A stretch of DNA of 64,000 bases from an uncultured Bacteroidota bacterium (GTDB lineage: Bacteria; Bacteroidota; Bacteroidia; JABEUT01): positions 1 through 64,000 of the forward strand of contig CAIUPO010000016.1 of assembly GCA_903901055.1 (NCBI GenBank). Direction: 5' to 3'. A program made the position numbers and the translations under genes. The stretch's first letter is position 1, and every line of letters begins with the position of its first letter. The notes under the pieces are model-generated. The model saw only the letters and a program-made list of their open reading frames with translations. It was not told the DNA's origin and ran no database searches. Below are positions 31,175 to 40,941 of the stretch, piece by piece.

Positions 31175-32682
31175 GCATACGCTTCTAAATTTATTTCCGG
31201 CATTTTACAAACTGCACACAGATCGCACTTATTATAAGTAAGCCAGTGGTCACGCTCATTAAAGGGATATTTGTTTACATAAGGCTTCAAAATAATTTTC
31301 TGTTTCAACCAGAATGTAGTAATCTTAGGATTGTACGCATAATAACGTAATACACGAAAGGGTTCTTTCGGCATATCTTTTTTTGCAATCGGGTATCGCG
31401 TTATCAGTCGAATGCATACAATGTCTAAATTTTTCTCTAATGTCAACTGGTCATAAACCTCCACTGTAAGCCCATATCCTATGGTAAGAATGTCTCCCCC
31501 CCATACTTTATCCAAACAATATAAAAGGTTTTTTACGGAAGTTGTAATCAGTAACCTACGGTCATTTAATGGCCCCGCCGATTTCTCCAAAACAAATGCA
31601 TTATCCTTATATACAATATTCAAATAGGTCTCTTCTTTGGCATCTTCGAGTTTTATAGAAAAGCGTGAATCATTAAGAATTACCGGATGGTATAACACTT
31701 TGTTATAATTCATCCAGAAAGTCAGTTTTGCAACTAATTTAGTTATATCTGAATCAGGTACAAATTCAATTCTATCGGCATCTTCCATTTCCTTTTCATA
31801 ATGCTTGTAAGCCAAATCGTACTGTTCCTTTTCACTGAGATTATGAAGAATGGATGTTTTAGTGATTAGCCCATTTTCAATTATATCTCCGGGGAAAGGA
31901 GTGTAAAAAATAGTAGCATCCGTACTTTTGAAGTATTGCTTGTAATAGGTGTCCAGCTTAGTTCTAGGGAATTTAACATGGTTTATCCATCTGTCATTTT
32001 TCTTCAATAATACAAATCCCGGAGGAATTGAAACTGCATAGTTGGGTTGGAGAAAATTGGTGAACCTGAAAAAATTATTGGCAAAATATTGTTCCCTTAA
32101 TTTTCCAATCTCTACATCATTTTTGTTAGGATACTTTACCTGGTTAGGGAAGTAACTTGCACCACTCCACCCGGAAATTAAATAGTCAATTTTAGGCCAT
32201 TTTGTTTTAATTTCCTTCAACATTAAATTAGCTGCATTCTCATGATTCGAGTTAAGTGCGTCATTAATGTTAACAAGTACTTCACCTTTATATTCAATTA
32301 CAATAACGCTCTCCAAGGAATAGCCGAGGTAAGTAATTTTAACATCATTAATAGTATAGGTCTTCAAGGTTACAGCTTCTGTAACTTCATTATATCCTAA
32401 ATGATTTAAATAGGATTTCACACCTGCTTTCCATTGAAAAGGGAAAAACACATGGGCGCTTTTATCCAGTGATTTCAATGTTCCAGGGTGAAGGTGGTCT
32501 TCATGTCCGTGAGAAATGAGAATTAAATCAACTTTCAGATTTTCACTTCCTTCAGGCGGCAGTGGCCATAAATACCATTGTTTCAAATATGCATCGCCCG
32601 TCAACCATGGATCAAACAATATTTTTGTTCCCCCACATTCTACTAAGAATGATGAATGCGCCAGGTATTTGAGCTGAATCAT
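31171..32682 (-). CDS. MBL-fold metallo-hydrolase with C-terminal Cys cluster
   Basis: HSSFLVECGGTKILFDPWL, ISHGHEDHLHPGT; C-terminal NKCDLCAVCKM. Confidence 0.85.
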   Translation of the reverse strand: MIQLKYLAHSSFLVECGGTKILFDPWLTGDAYLKQWYLWPLPPEGSENLKVDLILISHGHEDHLHPGTLKSLDKSAHVFFPFQWKAGVKSYLNHLGYNEVTEAVTLKTYTINDVKITYLGYSLESVIVIEYKGEVLVNINDALNSNHENAANLMLKEIKTKWPKIDYLISGWSGASYFPNQVKYPNKNDVEIGKLREQYFANNFFRFTNFLQPNYAVSIPPGFVLLKKNDRWINHVKFPRTKLDTYYKQYFKSTDATIFYTPFPGDIIENGLITKTSILHNLSEKEQYDLAYKHYEKEMEDADRIEFVPDSDITKLVAKLTFWMNYNKVLYHPVILNDSRFSIKLEDAKEETYLNIVYKDNAFVLEKSAGPLNDRRLLITTSVKNLLYCLDKVWGGDILTIGYGLTVEVYDQLTLEKNLDIVCIRLITRYPIAKKDMPKEPFRVLRYYAYNPKITTFWLKQKIILKPYVNKYPFNERDHWLTYNKCDLCAVCKMPEINLEAYA

Positions 32683-32686
32683 TTTC

Positions 32687-33724
32687 TTAAACAGGGGTTA
32701 TTCGTGTTAATTTATATTTTAATCCGAGCGCCTTTTTCTCTACTAAATGCCATGAAAGAAACGCAAATGGCAACGTTACTATTGTTCCCCACAACATAAG
32801 TGGTAAATAACTTAGCTTGAAAAAGTGCATTAATGTTTGTTGAACCGGGAAAGCATAAATATATACCCCATAGGAAAGATCTCCAATTTTGCTTTTTGCA
32901 TTTCTTAGTATAGGGATTGATGAAGTGCCTATTAATATTACAGTCAGAGGTAAAACAAAATATTGAGTCCAGAAATAAAAATTAAATTGTATGGAAATTA
33001 TCCAAACCACAATCGACCCAATGATCAGGAAGCCTTTGTAGTTTATTTTTTCTATTTTGAAAAGCGCGAGCAATGCACCAACAATAAAACCTCCGCTGTA
33101 ATCCACAATCCGCCTCATAAAAAACGGGTATCCATGACTAATAAAATAAGGATGCAGGAATATTTTTACCAGCATAGCCGAACAAAAAACGATTGATAAA
33201 ATAGAAATCCGCGTTGCCTTATTCTTGAAAAAATAGAGTGAAGCAAGAAGAACATAGAAAAGCATTTCATAAGGAAGCGTGCAAAGTGAGCCATTAATGA
33301 CAGATTTAAACGGATTATTTTCGAATACCCCATTTATTGCATATTGCATCTTGAACAATGATAGATTAAAAGGGACATACGTCCACGTGGACATGTTTCC
33401 AAGGTAATTTAAAAGGCTGCCGTTGTAAACGAAAGGTGCAAGTACAACAGTTACTATTAATAGAACAATAAGGGCAGGATAAATGCGCAAGAACCTTTTT
33501 AGGAAATATTCCGTTAAGGTTGTACTGCGTGACAGACTTTGCATAACCAGGTAACCACTTAAGGCAAAAAAACCTGCAACACCTATATTTGAAAACGAAG
33601 TTTGGTTATTTGAAATTTGTGCTAACCAATCAAGGGAAACTGAACCCGAAAGCACGAAGGAATGGCTTATTATTACAAAAATTGCAAAAACAATCCGTAA
33701 AAAATCAAAGTTGTTTTCGTGCAT
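32687..33724 (-). CDS. Acyltransferase family 3 membrane protein
   Basis: NFDFLRIVFAIFVIISHSF, FALSGYLV, FLKRFLRIYPAL. Confidence 0.92.
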   Translation of the reverse strand: MHENNFDFLRIVFAIFVIISHSFVLSGSVSLDWLAQISNNQTSFSNIGVAGFFALSGYLVMQSLSRSTTLTEYFLKRFLRIYPALIVLLIVTVVLAPFVYNGSLLNYLGNMSTWTYVPFNLSLFKMQYAINGVFENNPFKSVINGSLCTLPYEMLFYVLLASLYFFKNKATRISILSIVFCSAMLVKIFLHPYFISHGYPFFMRRIVDYSGGFIVGALLALFKIEKINYKGFLIIGSIVVWIISIQFNFYFWTQYFVLPLTVILIGTSSIPILRNAKSKIGDLSYGVYIYAFPVQQTLMHFFKLSYLPLMLWGTIVTLPFAFLSWHLVEKKALGLKYKLTRITPV

Positions 33725-33879
33725 AACAGAAATGGACTAATAATAATTGGGGTATTTCTATTTTGTCATCTTTCCGTAGGCTAAAGTAATTATTTATTAC
33801 AATCAAACTAAATTATTCATTGAAAACGAGGCGTTTTATGATTTATTGCATGGTCACAGTCTATTTATACTTTAAAATG

Positions 33880-33887
33880 TATTTTTG
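33880..33887 (+). promoter_or_regulatory. -7 box TATTTTTG
   Basis: Matches TAnnTTTG upstream of ATG 33901. Confidence 0.5.
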
Positions 33888-33900
33888 CGAAAAATAATTT

Positions 33901-34803
33901 ATGAATAAATATTCCCCTGCTATTCTATTTGCATTTACAGCACTTGCATTTTCTTCTGTTAAAGCACAAGACACTGTGTTGTCTGAAAAAAATTACCGCA
34001 TTTATTCAGTTAAAGAAGGTAAAGAAATTTCATTGAAAGATGTAGTTAGCGACATGAAAAACAATGATGTGATTTTTTATGGAGAAGAACACAATGATTC
34101 AGTCACCCACTTCCTTGAAAAATCACTTTTTATGGGGCTTTATGGCGCTTACAACAACAAAGTGGCCCTGTCAATGGAGATGTTTGAAAGAGACATTCAA
34201 GGGGTGATGGACGAATATTTGTCCGGTGCTATAAAAGAAAAATATTTCAAAAAAGATGCACGTACCTGGAGCAACTATAAAGACTACCGACCGATGGTTG
34301 AGTTTGCCAAAAAAAATCAATTAGATGTTGTTTGTGCAAATGCTCCCGGACGATATACAGCAATAGCAGGCAGCAAAGGAGAAAAGGCCTTGATGGTTCT
34401 TCCTGAATGGTCGAAAAAGAATTTCGCGCCGGTACCTTATGATACTGCATCCGGAGAATATTATTCAAAACTACAGGAACAATCAGCGCACATGCCGGGT
34501 TTTGATTTGGTGGTTGGCCAGGGATTATGGGATGCCACAATGGCTTATTCTATTTCAGAATACTTGAAAACCCACCCTGATAAAAAAATAATGCAGGTTA
34601 ATGGCAGGTTTCACAGCGACCAGGGATTTGGTGCAGCTACACAGTTAAAGAAATATAATCCTAGGGCTAAAATCCTTATTATATCAACCGGTTCCGATGA
34701 TTCCTTTCCGAATATTGATTGGAGTAAATTCAAGCAGAACGGAGATTATATAATTATTACCGACCCAAAAATTCCAAGGTCATACAAGGATAGTTTCAAT
34801 TAA
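33901..34803 (+). CDS. ChaN family protein
   Basis: VIFYGEEHNDSVTH, ALSMEMFERDIQ, HSDQGFGAATQLKK. Confidence 0.85.
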   Translation: MNKYSPAILFAFTALAFSSVKAQDTVLSEKNYRIYSVKEGKEISLKDVVSDMKNNDVIFYGEEHNDSVTHFLEKSLFMGLYGAYNNKVALSMEMFERDIQGVMDEYLSGAIKEKYFKKDARTWSNYKDYRPMVEFAKKNQLDVVCANAPGRYTAIAGSKGEKALMVLPEWSKKNFAPVPYDTASGEYYSKLQEQSAHMPGFDLVVGQGLWDATMAYSISEYLKTHPDKKIMQVNGRFHSDQGFGAATQLKKYNPRAKILIISTGSDDSFPNIDWSKFKQNGDYIIITDPKIPRSYKDSFN

Positions 34804-34826
34804 TACTTTGTTTGTAGTAATCTATT

Positions 34827-36164
34827 TTATTCAGCCATGGCAACCTCACGGGCTTGCCTAATTGCTTTAATTGTTTTATCTATATCTGCATCGGTATGGG
34901 CTGAAGAAACAAAACCAACTTCATATTCTGACGGGCCCAGATAAACACCAAGTTCAAGCAATGCCAAATGGAATTTTTTAAACTTAACCATCGTCAATAA
35001 GTCAATATCCTTGGCTGCTCTTATCATATCATTGTCACTGAAAACACACCAGAAAATGGAACCAATATGGTACATACGGAATGCGTCGTTTGGCAGTAAT
35101 CCTTCCATCACGCCTTTAACTAATTTCTTTGTTTTCCTTTCCAGTTCTTCGTAAAACCAAGGCTTAAGGCATTCTGTTAGTTGAGCTATACCTGCTGCCA
35201 TAGCTACAGGATTACCGGATAAAGTACCAGCCTGGTAAACATTTCCATCGGGTGAAATTGACTTCATTATATCAGCACTCGCCGCATAAGCGCCAACAGG
35301 AAGTCCACCGCCAATTATTTTCCCAAAAGTGATAATATCAGGAGATACATTGTAATATCCTGATGCACCCGAAAATCCAACGCGGAAGCCTGAAATGACT
35401 TCATCAAAAATCAGTAATGAACCATTCACAGCACAAATGTCAGCAAGGAATTCAAGGAACTCTCTTTTCTGAATCAACAGCCCGTTATTAGCAGGAATCG
35501 GCTCAATAATAATAGCGGCAATATCATGTTTATGATGATCAAAAGCATGTTTCACAGCATCCATATCATTCAATGGAAGCACAATAGTTTCTTTGGCAAA
35601 AGCCTCCGGAACACCCGCCGATGATGATATTCCGAAGGTTGCAAGACCAGACCCTGCATTAACCAAAACCGAATCTGAATGGCCGTGGTAACAGCCTTCA
35701 AATTTTATTATCTTGTTACGTTTGGTATGGCCTCTTGCCAATCTTATTGCAGACATGCAAGCTTCAGTGCCGGAACTCACAAAACGTATTTTTTCTATAT
35801 GCGGATGGTTACTTATAATTAAATCCGCCAATTCATTTTCAAGCGCTGTTGGAGCTCCGAATGAAAGGCCTTTATCTGCTGTAGCTTTCACTTTTTCGAG
35901 CACTGCAGGATGTGCGTGCCCTAAAATTAATGGCCCCCAGGAGCAGCAATAATCTATAAACTCATTATCGTCTACATCCCAAATGTGGGAACCCCTGCCT
36001 CTGTCAATAAATAAAGGCACTCCGCCTACCGCTTTAAAGGCACGTACAGGTGAATTTACACCACCCGGAAAATGTGTTTTAGCTTTTTCAAATAACACTT
36101 CTGATTTTTCTCTCTTCAACATGGTTGCTTTGTTTAGTACAGCCAGCTCTTTATATTCTTCCAT
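34827..36164 (-). CDS. hemL: Glutamate-1-semialdehyde 2,1-aminomutase
   Basis: FPGGVNSPVRAFKAVGGVPLF, FDEVISGFR, ITFGKIIGGGLPVGAY; start set at MEEYKEL (36164) rather than track 36275. Confidence 0.95.
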   Translation of the reverse strand: MEEYKELAVLNKATMLKREKSEVLFEKAKTHFPGGVNSPVRAFKAVGGVPLFIDRGRGSHIWDVDDNEFIDYCCSWGPLILGHAHPAVLEKVKATADKGLSFGAPTALENELADLIISNHPHIEKIRFVSSGTEACMSAIRLARGHTKRNKIIKFEGCYHGHSDSVLVNAGSGLATFGISSSAGVPEAFAKETIVLPLNDMDAVKHAFDHHKHDIAAIIIEPIPANNGLLIQKREFLEFLADICAVNGSLLIFDEVISGFRVGFSGASGYYNVSPDIITFGKIIGGGLPVGAYAASADIMKSISPDGNVYQAGTLSGNPVAMAAGIAQLTECLKPWFYEELERKTKKLVKGVMEGLLPNDAFRMYHIGSIFWCVFSDNDMIRAAKDIDLLTMVKFKKFHLALLELGVYLGPSEYEVGFVSSAHTDADIDKTIKAIRQAREVAMAE

Positions 36165-36336
36165 TGTGGTTCGAATTAATACTTGGCATATTTGCACAAA
36201 TATGCAACTAAATTGAATATTAAAGTCGCACTTGTCCATGATGGATGTCATAATTAAAAATGACAAGCATGTCACACATAAAGTTTTATGTTGATTACTT
36301 TCCGTCTTTCAGTCTTTTAGCATCCTATTGTTTCCA

Positions 36337-36344
36337 TAATTTTG
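36337..36344 (+). promoter_or_regulatory. -7 box TAATTTTG
   Basis: Matches TAnnTTTG 20 nt upstream of ATG 36364. Confidence 0.5.
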
Positions 36345-36363
36345 CCCACCTAAACAACACTAC

Positions 36364-37797
36364 ATGACAACTATTAAATCAACACAAAGTCTCACCTCAA
36401 AAGATAATCTTATACTTATTGGTACCGCCAAAAGCGACTTTTCAAAACATGGCTTAACCAAGACTGAAAGCGATTTCGTGAGTAAACAAATCAAAGCAGA
36501 AGAACACACGATAAATATAAACCAATACGAGCGGAGGATTCTTATATATATAGCAGAAGATAAAAAGAATGAAAACTTAACTCTTGAGGCTTTCCGTAAA
36601 GCAGGAAACCGTGCATGCGGAGTTTTTAATGCAGCCAAGGCAGAACAAGCAACCCTCGTTGATTTAATTGGAAATTCTGCTCAAACCCTAGCATTTGCAG
36701 AAGGTATGGCGTTAGGTAATTACCAATTTATCCAATTAAAAAAGGATGCAAAAAAGTTGACTCACTCACTTAAGACAATACTAATTCATTCCAAGAAAGT
36801 AACTGCTAAAGAAATTGAGAATTTGCAAATTGTAGTAGATGCAACCGAAAAAGCAAGGACCTTAGTGAATAAGCCTTTAAATTATTTAAACGCCGTTCAA
36901 CTTGCACAGGAGTTTGAAAAGCTGGGAAAGGAAGCGGGGTTTAAGGTGGAGGTGTTTAATAAAGCTAAAATTACTGCTCTTAAAATGGGCGGATTATTGG
37001 CTGTTAATATGGGAAGCATTGATCCTCCAACATTCACAGTAATGGAATACAAACCAAAGAATGCAGTAAATAAAAAGCCCTACATGCTTGTTGGGAAAGG
37101 GGTTGTGTATGATACAGGTGGATTAAGTATTAAACCTACTGCGGGCATGGCAGATATGAAATGTGACATGGCGGGCTCGGCGGCGGTGGGATGCACAATG
37201 TATGCGATTGCAAAAGCTAAATTGCCTGTTCATGTTATTGGATTGGTACCCGCGACAGACAACCGCCCCGGTGGAAATGCTTATACCAATGGAGATATTC
37301 TAACAATGTTTGATGGTTCAACAGTAGAAATGCTGAATGCAGATGCCGAAGGCAGATTGATTCTTGCAGACGCTTTGAGTTATGGCAAAAAATATAACCC
37401 TGAATTAGCGATTGACCTTGCAACCCTCACCGGTGCGGCAGCAGCTGCTATTGGCAAATATGGAATTGTAGCTATGGGAACAGCGGACAAAAAACAATTT
37501 GATGCACTTAAACAAAGCGGCGAAAATGTAAATGAGCGTTTAGTTGAATTCCCAATGTGGGAAGAATACGGTGACCTTTTAAAAACAGAAATTGCCGATA
37601 TGAAAAACATTGGCGGACCTTATGCAGGTGCAATAACGGCAGGGAAATTTTTAGAGAAGTTCACCTCTTACCCTTGGATACATTTGGATATTGCAGGCCC
37701 TGCATTTATTGACTCTGCCTGGGATTACAAAACCAAAGGCGGCACTGGTTGCGGAGTAAGATTGTTATTTGACTTTTTGAGTAATGTGAAGAAGTAA
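36364..37797 (+). CDS. Leucyl aminopeptidase family (M17) peptidase
   Basis: VGKGVVYDTGGLSIKPTAGMADMKCDMAGSAAV, NADAEGRLILADALSY. Confidence 0.96.
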   Translation: MTTIKSTQSLTSKDNLILIGTAKSDFSKHGLTKTESDFVSKQIKAEEHTININQYERRILIYIAEDKKNENLTLEAFRKAGNRACGVFNAAKAEQATLVDLIGNSAQTLAFAEGMALGNYQFIQLKKDAKKLTHSLKTILIHSKKVTAKEIENLQIVVDATEKARTLVNKPLNYLNAVQLAQEFEKLGKEAGFKVEVFNKAKITALKMGGLLAVNMGSIDPPTFTVMEYKPKNAVNKKPYMLVGKGVVYDTGGLSIKPTAGMADMKCDMAGSAAVGCTMYAIAKAKLPVHVIGLVPATDNRPGGNAYTNGDILTMFDGSTVEMLNADAEGRLILADALSYGKKYNPELAIDLATLTGAAAAAIGKYGIVAMGTADKKQFDALKQSGENVNERLVEFPMWEEYGDLLKTEIADMKNIGGPYAGAITAGKFLEKFTSYPWIHLDIAGPAFIDSAWDYKTKGGTGCGVRLLFDFLSNVKK

Positions 37798-37805
37798 AAG
37801 TCAGA

Positions 37806-37842
37806 ACTATGATTTCTATGATTAGTTTGATTGGTAATGATT
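37806..37842. repeat. 9-nt iterated words
   Basis: ACTATGATT TCTATGATT AGTTTGATT GGTAATGATT. Confidence 0.65.
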
Positions 37843-38472
37843 AAAACTAGTATTTTAAATAAATTAGCCTCCTCAATCGGAAGGCGAGACACTGAGCCAA
37901 ACAAGGATTTGGCACAGCAGATTGTTGCAAAGAATGACAAAGCTGCGATTAAAGAATTGGTGGCTAACCTCAGCAACAAGGACAAAAATATTCAAAGCGA
38001 TTGCATAAAGGTTTTGTATGAAGTTGGGGAACGTAAACCTGAACTGCTTGCTGAATATGATAAAGAGTTTTTGGAACTTCTAACCAACAAAAACAACCGT
38101 CTAGTTTGGGGTGCTATGACTGCTTTGGATTGCATAGCATCTATTAACCCGAAAGGGATATACAAAAACCTTGCATTGATTTTAAAGATATCAAATACAG
38201 GTTCGGTAATTACAAAAGACCATGCAATTGGAATATTAACGAAAGTGGCCGCCGTTAAGGAATACAAGGACAATGCGCTGATACTTTTATTAGACCAATT
38301 TAAAACTGCGCTTACTAATCAGTTGCCGAAATATGCGGAAGATGCCTTTCCGATTATTGATGACAAACACAAAAAGGACTTTATAAAAATACTGTCTTCA
38401 CGGCTTGATGATATTGAAAAAGATACTAAGAGGAATCGAGTAGAGAAGGTTATTAAAAAGTTAAGCAAGTAA
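37837..38472 (+). CDS. HEAT-repeat-like hypothetical protein
   Basis: Helical repeats; ATG at 37837 preferred over the TTG at 37831; TAATG overlap with next gene. Confidence 0.65.
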   Translation: MIKTSILNKLASSIGRRDTEPNKDLAQQIVAKNDKAAIKELVANLSNKDKNIQSDCIKVLYEVGERKPELLAEYDKEFLELLTNKNNRLVWGAMTALDCIASINPKGIYKNLALILKISNTGSVITKDHAIGILTKVAAVKEYKDNALILLLDQFKTALTNQLPKYAEDAFPIIDDKHKKDFIKILSSRLDDIEKDTKRNRVEKVIKKLSK

Positions 38473-39428
38473 TGAAAAGCAACATTTTATTAGGTATTTT
38501 ATTCTTAGGATCATTATCTCTACTTGAGTTTGGTGGCTGCACCCAGGGAGGCAACACTAATGGCGGTTCACAAAACCATGATTCGTTAAGAGTCCAAAAT
38601 CATGACTCGTTAAGAATAAAAATCAATCAAATTGCTCAAGATGCAAAAGGCACTGCCTGCGTATCAATCGAAAACTTAGAAACAGGTGATACGCTTTCTT
38701 ATAATGGGACCCATCACTCCCCTATGCAAAGTGTTTTTAAATTCCCGATTGCGTTGGCAATAATGAATATGGTTGATAAAGGCACAATTTCTTTGGAGGA
38801 TAAAATACATTTAACGAAAGAAGATTTATCAGATACCTCAACCTACAGCCCCATGCGGGATAAGTATTTTAAGAGTGATACCTCTTTAGCCATGAAAGAA
38901 TTATTGACCTACATGGTTTCAGAGAGTGATAATATTGCATGTGACATTTTATTAAAAAAGGCAGGTGGCCCAAAGCAAGTAGAGGACTTTATTCATAGTC
39001 TTGGCGTAAACGGAATTGCGATTGCTGCATCGGAAAAAGAAATGCATGCTAATACTGCCCTGCAATATAACAGTTGGTGTGAGGCCAAAGAAATGACGCA
39101 TCTGTTAAAGTTGCTTTATACCGGGAAATGTGTTTCAAAATCATCAACAGATTATATTTTAAATATTATGTATGGAACTTCTACCGGGGCGAAACGCCTT
39201 AAAGGATTATTACCTGAAGGAACTGCCATTGCCCACAAAACAGGCACATCGATGACAGAGAAAGATCTTGCAGCGGCTACCAATGATGCAGGAATAATTA
39301 CCCTGCCGAATGGACATCATTTAATTATTACTGTTTTTGTTACAGATTCAAGAGCAGACTTTGATACCCGAGAGACAGTCATTGCAAGGGTTGCAAAGGC
39401 CGCTTATGATGAAATGGGGAAGAAATAA
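38472..39428 (+). CDS. Class A beta-lactamase
   Basis: SVFK (SxxK), SDN in SESDNIACD, EKEMHANTALQYNSW, KTG in AHKTGTS; signal/lipobox-like N-terminus. Confidence 0.9.
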   Translation: MKSNILLGILFLGSLSLLEFGGCTQGGNTNGGSQNHDSLRVQNHDSLRIKINQIAQDAKGTACVSIENLETGDTLSYNGTHHSPMQSVFKFPIALAIMNMVDKGTISLEDKIHLTKEDLSDTSTYSPMRDKYFKSDTSLAMKELLTYMVSESDNIACDILLKKAGGPKQVEDFIHSLGVNGIAIAASEKEMHANTALQYNSWCEAKEMTHLLKLLYTGKCVSKSSTDYILNIMYGTSTGAKRLKGLLPEGTAIAHKTGTSMTEKDLAAATNDAGIITLPNGHHLIITVFVTDSRADFDTRETVIARVAKAAYDEMGKK

Positions 39429-39430
39429 TC

Positions 39431-40774
39431 TTACTTCTTTTTCACAACATTCTTGTCGTCTTTCCTTTCTTCCTTTTTAGGTGGCGGGTCTGATTTGGCA
39501 ATTTCAGCAATACCTTCTACCAACCTGTCAAGTTCCCAAAGGGAATTATAAATATTTGGAGAAACCCGAACACAATTTAACTTCTCATATACAATAGGAG
39601 TGACGAATATTTTTTTATCGCTGAAAAGCCTATCAGTTATATCTCCACCTTGCCATCCATCTATTGAGAAACTAGCAATAGCGCAGGAATATTGAGGCAT
39701 CATGGATGTGCTGAATGATACTTTGGGGATACTCTTTGCTTTAGCTGTCCAATATTCTTTCAGATAGCGGAGCCTAGCCTCTTTACGTTGTATGCCTATA
39801 CCCTCCATAAAATCAACAGCATTGCCAATTGCCATTTCAGAGGCAAAAGAACGGGTGCCCAGCCATTCGAACCGGTCCATTTTATCCCTTGCCTTATCAT
39901 CATCGCCAAACAATGACCATATATTTTCAATCTTATCCTTTTTGATATAAAGTAGACCGCTGCCAAACGGTGCTCCAAGCCATTTGTGGAGTGAGGTTGC
40001 AAAATAATCTGCTCCGGTATCAGGTATCTTATAATCAAAATGATTGAATGAATGGGCACCGTCAACAATCACTTCGCAACCCTTGGAATGAGCCAAATCT
40101 GCAATCTTTTTTGCAGGCATAATTTGCCCCACCCAGTTAATAACATGGGTAATATGAACCACTTTAGTTTTCGAAGTAATCTTATCGGCATAGGCTTTCA
40201 CAATGGCATCATCGTTTTCCGCCGGCAATTCAAAATCAATATATTTCAGTACTACACCATCTCTTCTTGCCCTTTGCTCCCAGGCTTGCAGCATGTGCGG
40301 GTAATCGTATTTATTAACTACCACTTCATCCCCTGCTTTTAAGTGTAATCCGAAAATTACCGTATTTAATCCTTCGGTAGCATTACGGTTTATAGCAAGT
40401 TCCTCAGGGCTGCAACCAGCCAAATCGGCTAATTTTGCCTTCAGGGTTTTTCTACCCTGATCAAGAATATTCCACATATAATAGGAAGGCCCCTGGTTAC
40501 AAAATTTATAGTTTTCAATATGTGCATCCTGAACAACTTTGGGCTGGGCACTAACCCCACCAGCATTTAAATTGGTAACATTCGGGGAAAGGGTGTAGCT
40601 CTCCCTTACCCAAGACCAAAAGTCTTCATCATTAGCCGTTTGTAGGGGCGATTCATGAATCGCCCCTACCTTGCGCTCTAATGCTTCGGCAAACACCGGG
40701 TTTGAAAACTTTAAGAATGATAAAGAACCTGCCAATAAGGCTGATTTACCTATGAAATCTCTGCGTGATACCAT
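39431..40774 (-). CDS. Tat-exported aminotransferase class V-fold protein
   Basis: SRRDFIGKSALLAGSLSFL twin-Arg signal; VDGAHSFNHFDYKIPDTGADYFATSLHKWLGAPFGSGLLY. Confidence 0.92.
   Translation of the reverse strand: MVSRRDFIGKSALLAGSLSFLKFSNPVFAEALERKVGAIHESPLQTANDEDFWSWVRESYTLSPNVTNLNAGGVSAQPKVVQDAHIENYKFCNQGPSYYMWNILDQGRKTLKAKLADLAGCSPEELAINRNATEGLNTVIFGLHLKAGDEVVVNKYDYPHMLQAWEQRARRDGVVLKYIDFELPAENDDAIVKAYADKITSKTKVVHITHVINWVGQIMPAKKIADLAHSKGCEVIVDGAHSFNHFDYKIPDTGADYFATSLHKWLGAPFGSGLLYIKKDKIENIWSLFGDDDKARDKMDRFEWLGTRSFASEMAIGNAVDFMEGIGIQRKEARLRYLKEYWTAKAKSIPKVSFSTSMMPQYSCAIASFSIDGWQGGDITDRLFSDKKIFVTPIVYEKLNCVRVSPNIYNSLWELDRLVEGIAEIAKSDPPPKKEERKDDKNVVKKK
40642..40669. repeat. 28-bp perfect palindrome GTAGGGGCGATTCATGAATCGCCCCTAC inside a CDS
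   Basis: Direct reading; encodes VGAIHESPL on the minus strand. Confidence 0.95.
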
Positions 40775-40891
40775 TTGAAAATGAAATTGATTGGTTCAAA
40801 TGTAAAAATTAATTCGACGGTATGGTTTTTTGACCGATAATTGCATCCAGATAAAAAATAGTCTTGGGGTAGCTTATATTTAAAAAAATAT

Positions 40892-40899
40892 TACCTTTG
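40892..40899 (+). promoter_or_regulatory. -7 box TACCTTTG
   Basis: Matches TAnnTTTG 42 nt upstream of the bL21 start. Confidence 0.6.
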
Positions 40900-40941
40900 C
40901 AGCCCTTATAAAGAAAAAGAACAGTTAAAATCCTGAAAATC

